NCBI GenBank assembly: GCA_015680685.1
Contig: MNCI01010828.1
Coordinates: 797,176 to 861,175 of the forward strand
Source of the DNA: Gnetum montanum
Taxonomy: Eukaryota > Streptophyta > Gnetopsida > Gnetales > Gnetaceae
Length of the DNA: 64,000 nucleotides
Direction: 5' to 3'
The first letter of the stretch is position 1; the number at the start of each line of letters is the position of its first letter. This document shows, in pieces, positions 9,833 to 22,498 of the stretch. Made by a program: the position numbers and the translations under genes. The notes under the pieces were generated by a model, which did no database searches, was not told the DNA's origin, and saw only the letters and a list, made by a program, of their open reading frames with translations.

Positions 9833-10663
9833 TAATGAGCTGTGAGGTACCCCTACGCCCAACCATATGAATACAAGTGTTCATGCACGATCCGGTCAAA
9901 TTCCAAGGATAAAGTTCTTATGCACCTTCACAGAACAAGGATGGGTTAATGATCATTGTCTTCCCAAGCTTACTCATATAGCACGATTGTATGGTTAAGT
10001 AAACTTGAGGCATATGATTTTTATGCTTTTTATGTTTTATGTCTTGGTGCTAAAAAGGGATAAATGAAATAATTTAATAACTAAATTAATTTAACTAAAC
10101 AACTAGGCTCTAACTAGTCCTAACACCAGCATCCATTCCCACTTGCCATACACATCCTGAACCAGTGTAACATTGTTGGGATTACCAAATGCTAATCGGT
10201 ACTGGATTACCAAGTGTTCCACATATGCTCGAAGTGGTTGTACTGAGTGTGCTTACTTGTTGAAAATTAATGAATCAATAAAAGAAATGTCAGTTAACTA
10301 ATGAAAGCATTAAAGAATTGTAAATAGCATTAAGGGTGAGAGATAAGCTATTCTGAATGTTGCAAGGTTTATCACAAAGTTCGTCTTTATTTTTGGACAC
10401 AAGGTGTGCTTAGGTACACAACGCTCGAATAAAGATCTGTTCACTTTATGACTCCTACTACGGGCACTCAAAAATAATTCTAACTCTGAGAGGGAGAAAC
10501 TGTAAGAGTTCGGGTAAGGGACTAAGAACTAACTACCAAACCAAGTGTGCCCGCCTCTTATTTATAGGCAACGAGATAGGTCTTGATATCGGATGTCCGA
10601 TATCACATGGTAGGATCTGATATTGCAGTCCTAATATCACGAACACGATATCGCAGCTCATCA
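9833..10663 (-). mobile_element. 5' LTR of element 1
   Basis: An 831-bp LTR, starting TGATGAG on the minus strand at 10,663 and ending CTCATTA at 9833. The TATA box is at 10,554-10,567. Palindrome boxes at 10,585, 10,599, 10,619, 10,633 and 10,647 are phased by 14 bp except one 20-bp step. The R/U5 part has two copies of the GGATTACCAAG unit near 10,170-10,220, against four in the young LTR. It aligns with the 3' LTR piece at 1272-1586. Confidence 0.85.
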
Positions 10664-10709
10664 CAAACCAAACCTAAAATTTTCCATCTCCCTTCTATCA
10701 AGATTTATG

Positions 10710-11312
10710 CAAGAACCTAGCAGTCTCATCTCAACGCTTTCATCCATGTATTTATATATGTAAAAGGTACAACAAATCATGGAATCAGTAACACCAAAGG
10801 AGATAGATAATTTTATGCTTATTCAAAGGCTTATTAGGGAGGATACCATAATGATAAAAAATCTATATTAGGATTAATAATATTCCATGGAAATAATGCA
10901 ATATACTGGAAGTCGAGAAAAAAAATCCATAAGTCTTTCAATTGTCAAATAGAATTTCTTGCTATGACAAAATATACTCAACACATCTTTTAGCTAAAAA
11001 AACTTATGAATTGTCTTGGTGTTTACATAGAAGTCCTCATCAACTTATATTATAATAACACTTTAGTCATACAAATCTTAGATAAACATGTTCTTCATAA
11101 AAAATCAAAGAACACTAATATAAAATATTATTTTATCAAGAAATAAGTAAAGGAGGGAAAATTCAAATCATTACATATGAATACTAATGAAAAATTAGTA
11201 GACTTACTCACCAAACCTCTTCTTCATTATAGGCATGACTACCTTTATAATAGTATAGGCAACAAGACATAACAAGAAAGACAAAGAAAGCATTGTACAC
11301 TAAAGGAGGGAC
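10710..11312 (+). pseudogene. 3' end of a Ty1/copia element: RT/RNase H tail
   Basis: Plus-strand pieces in shifting frames read like the C-terminal part of copia polyproteins. RIIFHGNNAIYWKS-like and KKSISLSNCQIEFLAM sequence near 10,880-10,970 matches the SWKSRKQ.S.SLST.EAE region of copia RNase H. NTNIKYYFIKK near 11,110-11,145 matches the TKHIDIKYHFIRE region. Stops and frameshifts are frequent. A purine tract (AAAGGAGGGAC, 11,302-11,312) follows, as in the copia 3' end, then a possible LTR starting TACTAACAATTAG. Element 1 is inserted just upstream. The upstream part of this copia element is not in the window. Confidence 0.7.
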
Positions 11313-13814
11313 TACTAACAATTAGTATCCAATACTCTATCCACATGAAGAAAAATGTAGACAATGTCAAAGTATTTTAGTTTATTTTTAGTTGGTGGAT
11401 CGATGGAAACTATTTTGGCCCCACATTACCTTTGTTTTTCATGAATTTATTTATTCTCACTATGGGAAATGACTTCTTACATTTTCCAAGTATGACCTCA
11501 ATTATTTCCTATAAATTGTAAGGTCATACATAAATTAAATGATCTAGTTTGAAGGTAGTAAAGTTAACATTTGATTTACCTTGCAATTTCATGATTTTTC
11601 ATATTCCTTTCTTCTATCATTTACACATATATCACTTGTATGAACCTCCATTCTTAATTATAAATTCATTATCATTAGTCATTAGTGCAACCAAATTATC
11701 AAGCAACCATCATATTATATTCATTATCAAGATTTCAATAACTTATCTAGAAGATTAAGAGTCAAAGATACATAAGTCAACAATTCAAGAAGTTTTTAAT
11801 AGAGTCAACATGCATAAACATAGACAAGAATAATAGTCAAATTGTAAAATCTAATTGATATATTAATCATGTAAGTTTGACTTCCCAACCTTGCTCCAAG
11901 AGGTTCTAATGAACATGGACTAAGTGGAAGTAATAGTGATACTTAGTCATTTTAATCATCATATTTCATCCTATACTTAGTTATGCTAACATTATTAGGA
12001 CCTCTTGATACTTACAATAATTTTTTCTCTTACTCTTAAATACCTAGTTTTTGTTTTCCTGTTCTTATAAAATCAAACTCCAATTATCTGATCTAGAATA
12101 CTCAAATGATTATCCAAGTCCTTCAATTATCAAAATGGTTATGTTTCATGAGCCCTATTGCATATGTAAGATTTACATGGATATGGCTTTAGCTATTAAA
12201 CTAACCTAAAATGTGTAATCCCTAGCTAAGAAGGAAGAGTTAAAAGTAGCCTTATAGAATAAAATTTTAGATTCAATTTCTAATTTATTCTTGATCTTAG
12301 TACTAGTATACATCCTACTAAATAATATAATAGATTTGATAACTTACTAACTACTAACCATTGTCACATGTGGAATATTATCTAATCCTATTTCTAGTAT
12401 TCCTACCTCTATAATCAACTCCTATTCTTTATTTATTTTCAAAATCTTGTAAGATCATGATATAGGTTTTAGGAATTTTCAGCTTAGACAAATGGATCTT
12501 ACCTAAGTATATAACTTGACATGTAATAACAATAATTCCACATGGATCTTTAGGCCATAAATCATATTCTTTATATGCATTAAATATTATTTTAAATAAA
12601 ATTAAAGTTGAACAAAGTGATGATACATGCTTAGTCTACTATGATGCCATCTAGTTAATTATTTTTTTAGAAAAGGCATGTACACAAGAGCTGAGCTATG
12701 TCATAGGAAAAGTTTTTAAATAGGAACTTGTTCATTGGTAGTGTAGCTAAGTGCCATTACTTGTGTTGGAATTCTAGCTTGTGAAGTGATGTGCACAATT
12801 GGTAAATTTTCCTATAGGACCATATTCATTGGTAGTGAAATTAGCTTCTTAATTATTTGGATTTTAGTAGCACCATGACTTCTTAAGCTTTTTTGATCTT
12901 CAAAAGAACTAATAATAATAAGAGTCTTATTGCTTATTTTTATTAGCCTATTGAATAATGTGCATTCATCTTCTTGTATGACATTTTATTTACTTAAGGT
13001 ATTTGCAATTGAAGAAAGCTAATTTTCTATTTCCTATACTCTATTCTACTTGAATTTGAAATATTATTCTCTTTCTATGGGATGGTGTGATTGCTTTTAT
13101 GGTGGCCATTTCTTAATTAGTTAGTTATTTATCCATTCTATTGTGTCTTATTCCTTATTATTAACTTGAAAACATCAAGCGTCTATTTTCAATTTAAGAG
13201 GGATGAAGGGAATGATGCATCTAACATGTTAGTATAGTTAACTTAGGAAAGTCATTTTTAAAATTATTAAGTATTAACACTTGTGATTAATGTGAGGCAA
13301 TCAAAGTTAATCGTGGATGTGATGACTTCAAAAATTTTAGATCCCTAGTTGCTAAATAAGAGAATCTACTAAAAGTGAACTTGGCATAGGTCAATGCTTA
13401 GGAGGTGTAGAATGATTTTCTATATAAATTACACATAAAAAATACAATAAATACATAAATAAGTCCAAAAAATTATTTTATGGATTTAAATGAGATACAA
13501 TTGAATACTTCTAATTAATTCCTCTTACTTGTCATCATTCTAAAAGATTCATCTAATGCAATGACTTCAATATTAATAAGCTAATTGCTCAATGCATTGG
13601 GTGGGAAAAGAATTTTCTTTTAAGAGAGAGGAGAAAAGACTAATTTTATCAATAATAATAAGACTTTCATGATTGGTTACTTGTTATATGACTAATATAG
13701 ACCAATAATCAATATTTTTCTTCAAGTACTTTAGTTTCCTCATGAAAAATATTTATTAAGTTTTAGGTACTCATTATTTCTTTTACATTATCTTACTAAG
13801 GGACTTGAAAAATG
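11313..13814. other. AT-rich stretch, no gene seen
   Basis: The first part is presumably the 3' LTR of the copia remnant, but I could not find its far end. The remainder shows no convincing reading frame, RNA gene or repeat. Frames are short and stop-rich on both strands. Confidence 0.4.
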
Positions 13815-14678
13815 CTAGTTGGGGGCTATGATGAGCACCTAAAATAGTAATATTTATTAATAAATAATGTTTATTTTACTTTATATCATATCAATAGTAA
13901 GTATATTTTAGTTGCTTGTTATCATTTATATTATCTTATATCTCATTAATAATATTTTTGTATATCGTATTTTGTAGGACCAAAAAGGAGGGTTAAATGA
14001 TCTCAAGTAAAAACTTTCACTATACCATCATTTCTGAAACATTCAAATTAATTAATTTTAATCTTTTATATACATAAAATAGATTCTGGATGTGAAAGTT
14101 ATGGTTGATCATAACTAGCTATGAATAGTGACTATCAAATCCACCATATGAGAAGAAATGGTCTACACATAGCATCACCACTTAGATTTTAAAGGGAAAG
14201 ATCAACAAGAATGATTTGGAAGGAATCCATCTAGACAATGAAGACTTTGAAGCCATCTTATCTAGTACGTAAATACTTTGAAGCCACCTTATCCAGTAGG
14301 TGATAACTTTTTAAGCCCATTGTGGATTCTTGTCTCCCCAATAAATGTATCCAAAATTTATATAATTTGAGATATTGAACCTTATCATTCCTAATACTTG
14401 AGGAGAGTAGTCTAATATCTATGCTTCCTTTCTATCTAATTTCATATTTCCTTAAGCAAATTTCTAATTTTTTTCATTTCTCTTTTCATTTTTATATTAT
14501 TATTTTCATTTCATTTTTATGAGTAGCATTGGAAATCCTTTCTTAATACTAGAGTGAGTTAAGGGGTCTCATTCATGTATAGAAATTCTTTCATAATCTT
14601 TGTATGAGTCAAGGCTATAAACTTTTGTAAAAATATCTTTTAATTATTAATGAAAGAGAACTTGGAGTTCTTCGTGCA
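13815..14678 (+). mobile_element. Candidate polypurine tract plus LTR
   Basis: AGTTGGGGGCTA (about 13,816-13,828) is followed at 13,829 by TGATGAGCACC. This is the same layout as the polypurine tract and LTR start of elements 1 and 2, but on the plus strand. A TATA-like TTATATAATTT lies near 14,358, and a TG...CA end is possible at GTGCA, 14,678, giving about 850 bp. I found no second copy, so it may be a solo LTR, the 3' LTR of a decayed element on the left, or chance. Confidence 0.35.
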
Positions 14679-15880
14679 TTTTTTCTTTAACTGAGAAAGT
14701 AGGAATGTTCTTTGGAAGTACTAGCAATCAATAGGTGATAGATAATGATCAAGGAAGAATTTGGGATGTTAAGGGATGAAGTAATAAAATCTTAAGTTCA
14801 CCATTACTTATTGGTTGTTGAATTGCCTAGGTTTAGCTTTAGAAGTAGGACATTAAGGTGAGTCATAAATGAGATGATGAACTAGTGATATAACTGATCC
14901 AATTGTAGAAGAGCTCATTACTCCTCAATGCATAAGCTCTTTCCCTAGCATCTATATGGCATGATCTCTGTCCACTAATACCATAAGCCAAGCACAAGGC
15001 AAAAAATATCTTTTAATCTATCATAAGCACATGGTCAAAATGACTAATTTTTCACTCTTACTTTTATTTTATCCCCACCTACGTTTCCCTAAATTTTCCC
15101 TTTTTTCTCTTACATGATGTGAGTCTAAGATTCTCATCTCATACTGATGTAAGTTCATGCATCCCCAAGGGACACTACTATGGAATCTAAATTACTACAT
15201 TAGGTTCCTATATGATTCCTAAACCATAAACTTAAAACACTCTAATGAGATCTTAGATCATCTTGAAGCTTACCTAAACTTGTCTACAAGTCCCCCAGAC
15301 ACACCCAAACATAAGATTAACATAAAATTAAACATTAAAATAACTAAATCATAAATAATTCTAACACTTTTCATTAGCTTTCACATGTTACTAATTTTCC
15401 TAGCCTTAACTTATAAACCCACTTGTAACTTTTGGTAACACTAGGACTTTTCATGGTTTCCCCGTGTAATTATCCTTCTCTTGGATGCTTTGTAGGTTGT
15501 AGATCCCATCATTCTCCACTGATTATGTGAACCTCTTACCTTGGATGGGCCCCATGGTTAATTCATCAAGCTTTTTGATGAGGATTTGACCAATTTATTT
15601 TTCTTATCCTCCTTATACCTCTTAGAATCTATCATCTTAATCCTGGACATCATCGAGGAAGATTATACCTTAAGCTAATCTTGCTTTCTTGGACTGTGAT
15701 CCACTTCTAACTAATGACCTATTCATAGAAATTTTCATTCTAAGTCACTAAAATAAAGAAATACCATTCAACTAGGGATAAACGTGCACAACAACATTAA
15801 GGATTCAATCCTAGCAACACTCAGAAACAATTCTATCACCTTTTCCTAAGGCTATGATGACATGCTAAGTTTAGAGCTAA
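14679..15880. other. No feature recognised
   Basis: AT-rich with short, stop-rich frames. It would be expected to hold gag and protease of the plus-strand Tat element (element 5), but no motif of either is legible, so these parts may be deleted or too decayed. Confidence 0.3.
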
Positions 15881-15949
15881 CTTTAATGTAACATAAAATC
15901 ATTTTTGAGTATGGTTTCAAGCCTATCGAATAAAAATCTTGCAAAATCA

Positions 15950-16950
15950 AGCTTGACTTAGCCTTGGCCATTAAAGATGAGATCATCAAGCTCTACAATG
16001 TGTCCTTCATACACCTTGTAAACTTCTTAGATTATATATTCAACATGGTAGTTGTTCCTACAAAAATGGACCTAGTAGGATATATATTTATTTTTGTGAC
16101 TTTAACAAAGTGATACTAAAAGATGAATTTCAATTCAACAACTTATATATACAATAGTATACCATGCTTCATTTAGTTTTATGCATGGCTTTTTAGGTTG
16201 TAATCAAATATAAATTAACCCTAAGCACTAACACTTCATCACTTTCATGATCCCATGGGAAAACTTTTACTAGACAAAGATGCATTTCAAACTCAAGGAT
16301 GTTGGAGTAACATGCCAATGAGTCATTACCTTTATATTTGGTAACATAATATTTAAAACTATCAATGATTATGTGATTGATTTCACTATCAAGTCCATCA
16401 TAGCACTGATCATCCCACTAATCTAGATGTTGTCTTGATTTGATGCAACCAATATAACCTCTAACTTCACCACAAAATGGAATCTTTTATGTGGGAATAA
16501 GAAAAATGGAAGGAATTTTAATTTTATCTAATGGTATCATAGTAGATCTTGAAAGAGTTAAGAAAATCATGAACCTCCCACTAACTAAGTATCTAAAGAA
16601 TAAGCATATTCTACAAGGTATACTTTAATCCAATTGCCATTTCATATGTAATATTCTTAATTAATTTCATCTTCTTTCTCATCTACTTAAGAAATAAACT
16701 ATTTTTAACTAGTACTCAAAGTGTTAAGAGTTATTTAATGTAATTAAGAATGCTTTGATCAACCTTCCAACCCTTTATTTCCCTCAATTTCATATTCCTT
16801 TCTATCTTTATCTCTATAAATCTAATCAATTCATCGTAGTCATGCTTTGTCAACAATGCAAAAATGATGTGGATATCCCTATCTATTACATTTTTCATCT
16901 CTTCTCTAACCGTGAAACACACTACATAGATATGAAAAAATCTTGCTTAG
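15950..16950 (+). pseudogene. Element 5: RT and start of RNase H, Tat-lineage
   Basis: Plus-strand pieces read in order as RT. They include FNMVVVPTKMD near 16,050, MHFKLKDVGVTCQ near 16,282 (family MPFGLKNAGATYQ), and KTINDYVIDFTIKS near 16,365 (family ..DYVDDLVVKS, first Asp lost). RT then passes into IIVDLERVKKIMNLPLTKYL and NALINLPTLYFPQFHIPFYL, the RT to RNase H junction. The last part, THYIDMKKSCL, is the RYS..EK.CLALV region of RNase H, and it stops at a foreign LTR at 16,951. The frame resumes at 54,067 as GLVFVLKKWR. This is the oldest layer of the nest. Confidence 0.8.
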
Positions 16951-17982
16951 TATAACAATGAAAATATTGATGTCGAAAAACTGAAAGAACCCTTACAAAA
17001 GAGTTTGAACCCTAGGATTCACTAGCCTCAAAAGAATTTAGGGTGCCTTAGGAAATCATGTTGATCACCTAAATACTTACAATATTTTTTACCAAGATAA
17101 ATGAAAGTGAATAGGTGATAATGTGTGAATGAACAAATCCAACACCAGACATATGAAAATAGAGAGAAATGGAAAAAATGTAGCAAAAATAAATTGCAAA
17201 CTCTTGTATTGAATACTAAAAAATATTGTTAAAAATAGGTTGAAAAAATAAATATTGGTCAGATTTCAATAAGCCTAAGAATACAAGTGACTCAAAGATC
17301 TTTGAACATGTCATCTAGGATTTAGTGCAAAATAGGCAGGATGTGTTCTACGCTTGATCTTCACCTAGTCTATCTCGATTGATCTACTCTAGAAATAAAT
17401 GTTGTGATAGGTTAAATTCATTCTCAATGATCAGGATTGGGAAAGGCTGAAAAAGGATAAGAAAGCCTATAACAATATCTACTAATTTATTAAAACAAGG
17501 TCTCTCTCTTTGTCAAAATGATCTCTTTCCTATGTGTTGAGAAAAAGATGATGTAAAAAGATTTAGAAATGACATTAAATCTAGATTAAATAGGCCTTCA
17601 ATTTAATGTTCTTATGTCAATTATGTTCCCACAAGATTTCTAGACCATTACATAGTGTTTTTGACTATTTTATGCCCCAAAACTATAACATATTAGTGAC
17701 CAACATTTTTGACTTTTTACACCATATTTGATAGCATTTTTATCTTTTAATCCCAAATACAATGGCATAATAAAATTTACAGCATAAGTGGCAATGTGAG
17801 CCATGAATTTCACTTTACATGTTTTAAAGGATATAGAATGTTTACCAAAACAAGGTCACAAGGTAGCACTTTTAAAGAATAAAAAAGAAATTATTTCTGC
17901 TCTTGAAACTAATCAAAATTGCAATTAAAATCTAGCTACTAGGCTTCTCTGTTTGCAATATGATTTTTTCTTAAGTGTTTTA
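16951..17982 (-). repeat. 3' LTR of element 4
   Basis: On the plus strand it runs from TATAACAATG to ...GTGTTTTA. It aligns over its whole length with 53,012-54,061, sharing stretches such as ACAAGGTCTCTCTCTTTGTC near 17,493. The unit TACCAAAACAAGGTCAC (near 17,845) is single here but tandem in the other copy. The terminal inverted repeat is imperfect (TRTAACA / TGTTTTA). Confidence 0.8.
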
Positions 17983-18246
17983 GTGAATCCTATTTGTTGA
18001 TGTTTTAAGGATGAACCCAAAAGACATCAAAAAAGAATGCAAAACATCACCACAGATTCATCACCAACACTTCCTCTTCACATTTGATTATGTAGCTATT
18101 GAATCATGCTAAGGAGTGCTCATTACGATAAAATAAGGTTGCAATGGGGTGACAAGAATTTGGGGTGAGATAATTGTTATGTTGGTTATTAGAGAATGGT
18201 CACATGGGTTAACAAACAATTCCAAATTTTTTGACATCATAGTTAT

Positions 18247-19317
18247 TGTGGATTGAGAACTTAGAAGAAGGGTTGAATAAGTTCCCCAATTGAAAATGCA
18301 CCTATCACATCACAACACCAAATTTTATGTGGTTCCCCAACTTGGGTACTTCCACACTTGGAGGGTAGAATTTGTGCATATCTTCAAACTTTGTATCTCA
18401 ATAAAATGTGGTTTGAAGGGCATGACATCCTATCCAAGCTCTAAGCTTTACACCAAAATGTTTCATTGTTGCAAAACCACTCAACCTTGCAAGGTTTCAA
18501 CAAACCCAAATGTGATTTCAAGTATCCCACAACCTTTACAAAATTGAGCTCCACTCTAGAGTGTTTTGATGTTGGAAAACCACTCAACATCACAAGGTCC
18601 CAACAAGCGTAACATGGATGCCTTCTTGCAAGAAGCACATCAACCCCATAGGGCTACAAGAAAAATAAAAAGACACAAGGAAAGAATGTAACTAAATTTA
18701 CAAGTCCTTATCATTGAAGCTCAATACAACATACAATCAAGCAAATAATGTTACAATGAAGAACAAGTATACAATAGCATAGATAAGATAATGATTGATT
18801 TGATGCGAATAGTGCTTTTACAATTTCTAAGAATTTGGTATCTTCTTATAGCCTTGGAGTTTTGAAAACTCCTTGAAATTTATGCAACATCTATCCATTG
18901 ACTAGTCTATACATCTTCTTCGAAGTTGCGATGTCTACATAAGATTGGCCTTAATTTATGACAAATGTTTCACTAGAAAATGGGATGTCTTCTATGGAAC
19001 ATCTTTGGGAAGATGTCTACTATTTCTGAGAGACGTTTCCTCAACTTTTGCACTTTATATTCTAAGGCTTTTATCCATCAATTTTTCTTCTTCATAACCC
19101 TTGGAGCATCTTCATTTTTTTGTAGCCTTCATTTTTGTCTATGATCTCATCTTGGCCTATGTAGTCTTTACTTTGTCTTCTCATTGTAGATCTTGTTTTT
19201 CTTAAGTCCTTAGTTCTCATGTGGAGTTCTTATTCATGTCTTACAAGCACATCATCCACAACAAACATTTTATGCTCTCCATTTTTCTTAAGGTTTTGAC
19301 ATACCAAAAGGTCAACA
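18247..19317 (-). repeat. 3' LTR of element 3
   Basis: It aligns along its whole length with 22,499-23,589. Shared stretches include ACACCAAATTTTATGTGG near 18,310 and GTTTTGACATACCAAAAGG at the other end. The alignment stops sharply at 19,317, next to a copia-type polypurine tract. Confidence 0.85.
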
Positions 19318-19332
19318 ATCTCCTCCATTTTG

Positions 19333-21440
19333 GTGATGTCCAAAACTTAAGAAAATGGGTTAATAGATCCCAAAATTAATTGAGTTAAAGATGATGAAAG
19401 ATTGAAAAAGTGTATCCTTAATACAACACACAACTCATTAGTCATTAGAACACTTATGAATTTTTGAATGAGGACATGTATGACCAATAACCTAGAATCA
19501 AGAGTATTAATACCATCATAATGTCAAAACTCTAAAGTTAGAAAGATAATAATTAATATCATCATAAGGTCAAAGCTATTAAAATATATTCATCAAGTAT
19601 GTCCATAAAGTTATTATCATTTAATAGCAATGTTACTCATGAAACTTGTTCAAATATATCCACAAAATCCCAAAGTTTCTAAATCCATACCAATGTTGCC
19701 CACATACATCACAATTACATATGATATCTAACATAAGATTACCACAAGTAATGGATCAATCATATATGATAATTATATCATATCTAAGGTCATTGTTAAA
19801 TTCTCGTCCTTTTGGGACATCATAAAAAAGAAATAGAGCCTTACAACTAGCAATAAGATAAATCAAAATAATGCACAATCCAAGTAATACCTTATAATAG
19901 TTTCTCAATACATTTTCATAACCAATGAACTTTCATATGAACAAGTACATACATATTCAACTTATAAAAGATATATAAGTTTTTAGGTCAAGAGATATGC
20001 AATTTCTAAGGTTTTCATATTGATCACATGTATCTTAGGGAAGCTTGCGGTACATTATCCATTCCAAAACTTTCTAAGAGGCTTTCATAATTTCAGAAAA
20101 GAGGTGTGAGTCCTTCATCTTGCTTTAGTAAGAATTGTTTAACAATAGGGGACTTAAGTACATAAATATATATTCATAATTTTTCAATGATGTAGTACTA
20201 TCATAGAGATATATTCAAATGAATTCCAAATACTTGCATAATTGATTATCACTCTTATGTAATAGAAATTTAAGGATTGAATCAAAAACATTTTTCTCTT
20301 TTTACCTTCAATTTCTATCAAATGAATATACCTTTTTTTTCCTTCCTATGAATTATATCTTGGATAAGATATTCATAAATTTCCCAAGTATTGATGCTTC
20401 ATAATAATTCATGAGGGTTAAACTCCCCCTACATATGTGCATATCTTTGCTTTAACATTTTCAAAACCTAAAGCTAATTTTCATAATCTTGCTTATTCAA
20501 GAATATTAAGTAATACAACAAGGTTTATAGAAAGAATAAAAATATTAGAAAAAAATTGATAGGAACAAATCATAACAAATTTGTCTTGTTTGATCATCCA
20601 ACAATGCTTTTCTTCATCATTTTTCTATAAAACCTAGTCCAAACTCTCATGTTAGTAGCATCTGTGGATGCAATACCATTCTTGATTCTCAAAATTAAAT
20701 ATTCTTAAAAACAAAAATTTTTAAGGACATGTAAGAAACTAAGTAGTTCAAGAGATAACATGAGAAATAGCCATACTACTTTGATATCTTTTTTTATGAA
20801 TTAAGATATATGTTTCTTTTATAAAAAGAATTCATGAGATATTCAAAAACTAACCCAAATTTTAACTAGCAAGCAAGGAAATAGAAACCTATCATGAATT
20901 ATCTTACTTACTTATTATTGATGTGAGAAAGACTAATGAAGTTTGAGATGAGGTCCTATATCATTGAGTACCTCCTTAACCTTTGATTTTCTTTCATTAG
21001 TTTCTTTACTAATGTCTTCAATCTTGTATGGTAATCCTTCTTGTTCATGTTCTTCAAGATTTTATCATTCATTCTTCTAAATATTTTTACAAATTTTGAC
21101 TCATTCTTCTTCCAAGTTATTACATCCTACAAGATACACTCACTAGGTTTCTTTTGACAAGACCAAGAATCAATGTTACTTTGTCTAATATGACGATAAT
21201 AATAATCTTGTTTATATCCATAATTTTTTCAAACATACAAAGTATTTTCATCATGAATACAGTTGTCAAACCTAATTATGCTTGATCTAGTACTAGTATC
21301 CTTTTGTGGGGTTTCTTCCAAGCTTTCACTTCTAGATTGATTTTCATTACTCTAACTAATCCCTTATTGAGTATCCTTGCATTTCTCTTCATCTAATGGG
21401 GTTAGTAGTTAAATCTCAGCCTTTATGTATAAGAGTTCTT
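19333..21440. other. Noncoding interior of element 3
   Basis: About 2.1 kb between the gag tail and the 3' polypurine tract, AT-rich, with no integrase, RT or RNase H motif on either strand that I can read. It takes the place of pol in an autonomous copia element. Confidence 0.5.
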
Positions 21441-21443
21441 ATT

Positions 21444-21641
21444 TTAATTTGGAAGACAAGGTATGAATTTTAGAAATTTTCTATTCATATTTTTCTTTAT
21501 CATTTTGAGCAAATAATGTAGGATAATAATTTCTTTATGTAATTCACTATATCTTTCATCATACTCACCAATTGGTTCATTAGAAATTTGTGATGAATCT
21601 TCACTTGTAAGGGTCATACATATGAGATGAGAATCTTTCAT
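21444..21641 (-). pseudogene. C-terminal gag segment of element 3
   Basis: A 65-codon frame, MKDSHLICMTLTSEDSSQIS followed by an acidic and helical stretch (ERYSELHKEIIILHYLLKMI). Copia gag proteins of this type have an acidic linker and coiled coil after the zinc knuckle, and this fits. It is separated from the main gag frame by about 90 bp that includes an N at 21,656. No CCHC knuckle is legible. Confidence 0.5.
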
Positions 21642-21731
21642 GGTATCATCAACCTNGTTGGATCCTTGTTGATTGAAGCTCTTATCCTTTTTTGCTATAA
21701 GCCTTTGAATTCTCCTTGATAGAAGTGTTAT

Positions 21732-22481
21732 TTATTTCTCATTGTTCATTTCTTGTTTACCTAGGTCCTTCTCTTTAGATGTTGATTTCAAGGCAATGGG
21801 CTTTTCTTTTATTGCTCCTCTTATGAGATTTATTTCATAAGCAATAAGAGAACTTTGAGGCTCTTCAAATTTTAAGAATAAAAAATCTCTAATCTTTTCC
21901 ATAGCTGTAATCTTAGGTCTAAATTTAGGTTGTAGTGTTTTAATCATTTTGATGATTACATCACTTTTAGGCAGGTCCTTGCCTATACCCCTAATTACTA
22001 CAACTAGATCATCTACCTTAGAAAAAGAATCTTTTATCTTTTCTCCTTCCATCATTTTGAGTTTGTCATACTTACCTTGTAAAACCATGAGTTTTGATTG
22101 TTTAACTATGGATGTGTCCTCATAGGTAGCTTCTAAGGTTTCCCAAATTTCTTTGGTAGTTCTACATCTAGCTACTCTATTAAATTCAAACTTATTTAAT
22201 GCACAACATAAATAATTTTTTGCTTTATAATTATACATAAACTTATCTCTTTCTTCCAATGCCCACTTACTCCATGACTTGAAGACCTTTGATGTGTTGT
22301 TGACAAGTGGTGTGCAACCTTCAAGGATGGACTTCCATATCTCAAAATCCATTAACTCAAAGAAGTCTTGCATCCTTGCCTTCCAATAGGCAAAAATGAA
22401 CCCATCAAACAATGGTGATTTTGTGTAGGATGCCCCCTCTATAGTTTGCTCTTTAAAATTTGAAGTCAAATGTAAGAGCAC
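21732..22481 (-). CDS. gag: Copia gag protein (UBN2-type) of element 3
   Basis: The longest open frame in the window, 249 codons. It carries the copia gag signature: SPLFDGFIFAYWKARMQDFF near residue 22 (family F.G.NY..WK..M...L), ALNKFEFNRVARCRTTKEIW near 95 (family ALS..EF.RV..C.TAKEIWDTL), LEATYEDTSIVKQSKLMVL, and a charged Lys/Glu tail. Gag forms the capsid and binds RNA. The start at 22,481 lies directly after the primer site. The ORF is open despite decayed surroundings, so either it is fairly young or gag was kept longest. It is the only coding capacity of the element. Confidence 0.85.
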   Translation of the reverse strand: MLLHLTSNFKEQTIEGASYTKSPLFDGFIFAYWKARMQDFFELMDFEIWKSILEGCTPLVNNTSKVFKSWSKWALEERDKFMYNYKAKNYLCCALNKFEFNRVARCRTTKEIWETLEATYEDTSIVKQSKLMVLQGKYDKLKMMEGEKIKDSFSKVDDLVVVIRGIGKDLPKSDVIIKMIKTLQPKFRPKITAMEKIRDFLFLKFEEPQSSLIAYEINLIRGAIKEKPIALKSTSKEKDLGKQEMNNEK

Positions 22482-22498
22482 TATACTTCAATACCACT

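Larger units (their letters stand above)
1272..10663 (-). mobile_element. Element 1: Athila-like Ty3/gypsy retrotransposon, degenerate
   Basis: Order on the minus strand: 5' LTR 9833-10663, decayed primer site 9812-9831, gag from 9689, protease, RT, RNase H, integrase ending near 3478, noncoding 1599-3477, polypurine tract, interrupted 3' LTR. Gag, RT, RNase H and integrase all read best against Athila-type plant elements, and the primer site type agrees. All frames contain stops and frameshifts, so it cannot move by itself. It resembles element 2 along its length but lacks about 3 kb between integrase and the 3' LTR. The 5-bp flank right of the 5' LTR is CAAAC; the other copy is off-window. 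Confidence 0.85.

Noticed and set aside
18290-18638. Frames on both strands
   Set aside because: They lie within the 3' LTR of the copia element and are disrupted in the paired LTR.
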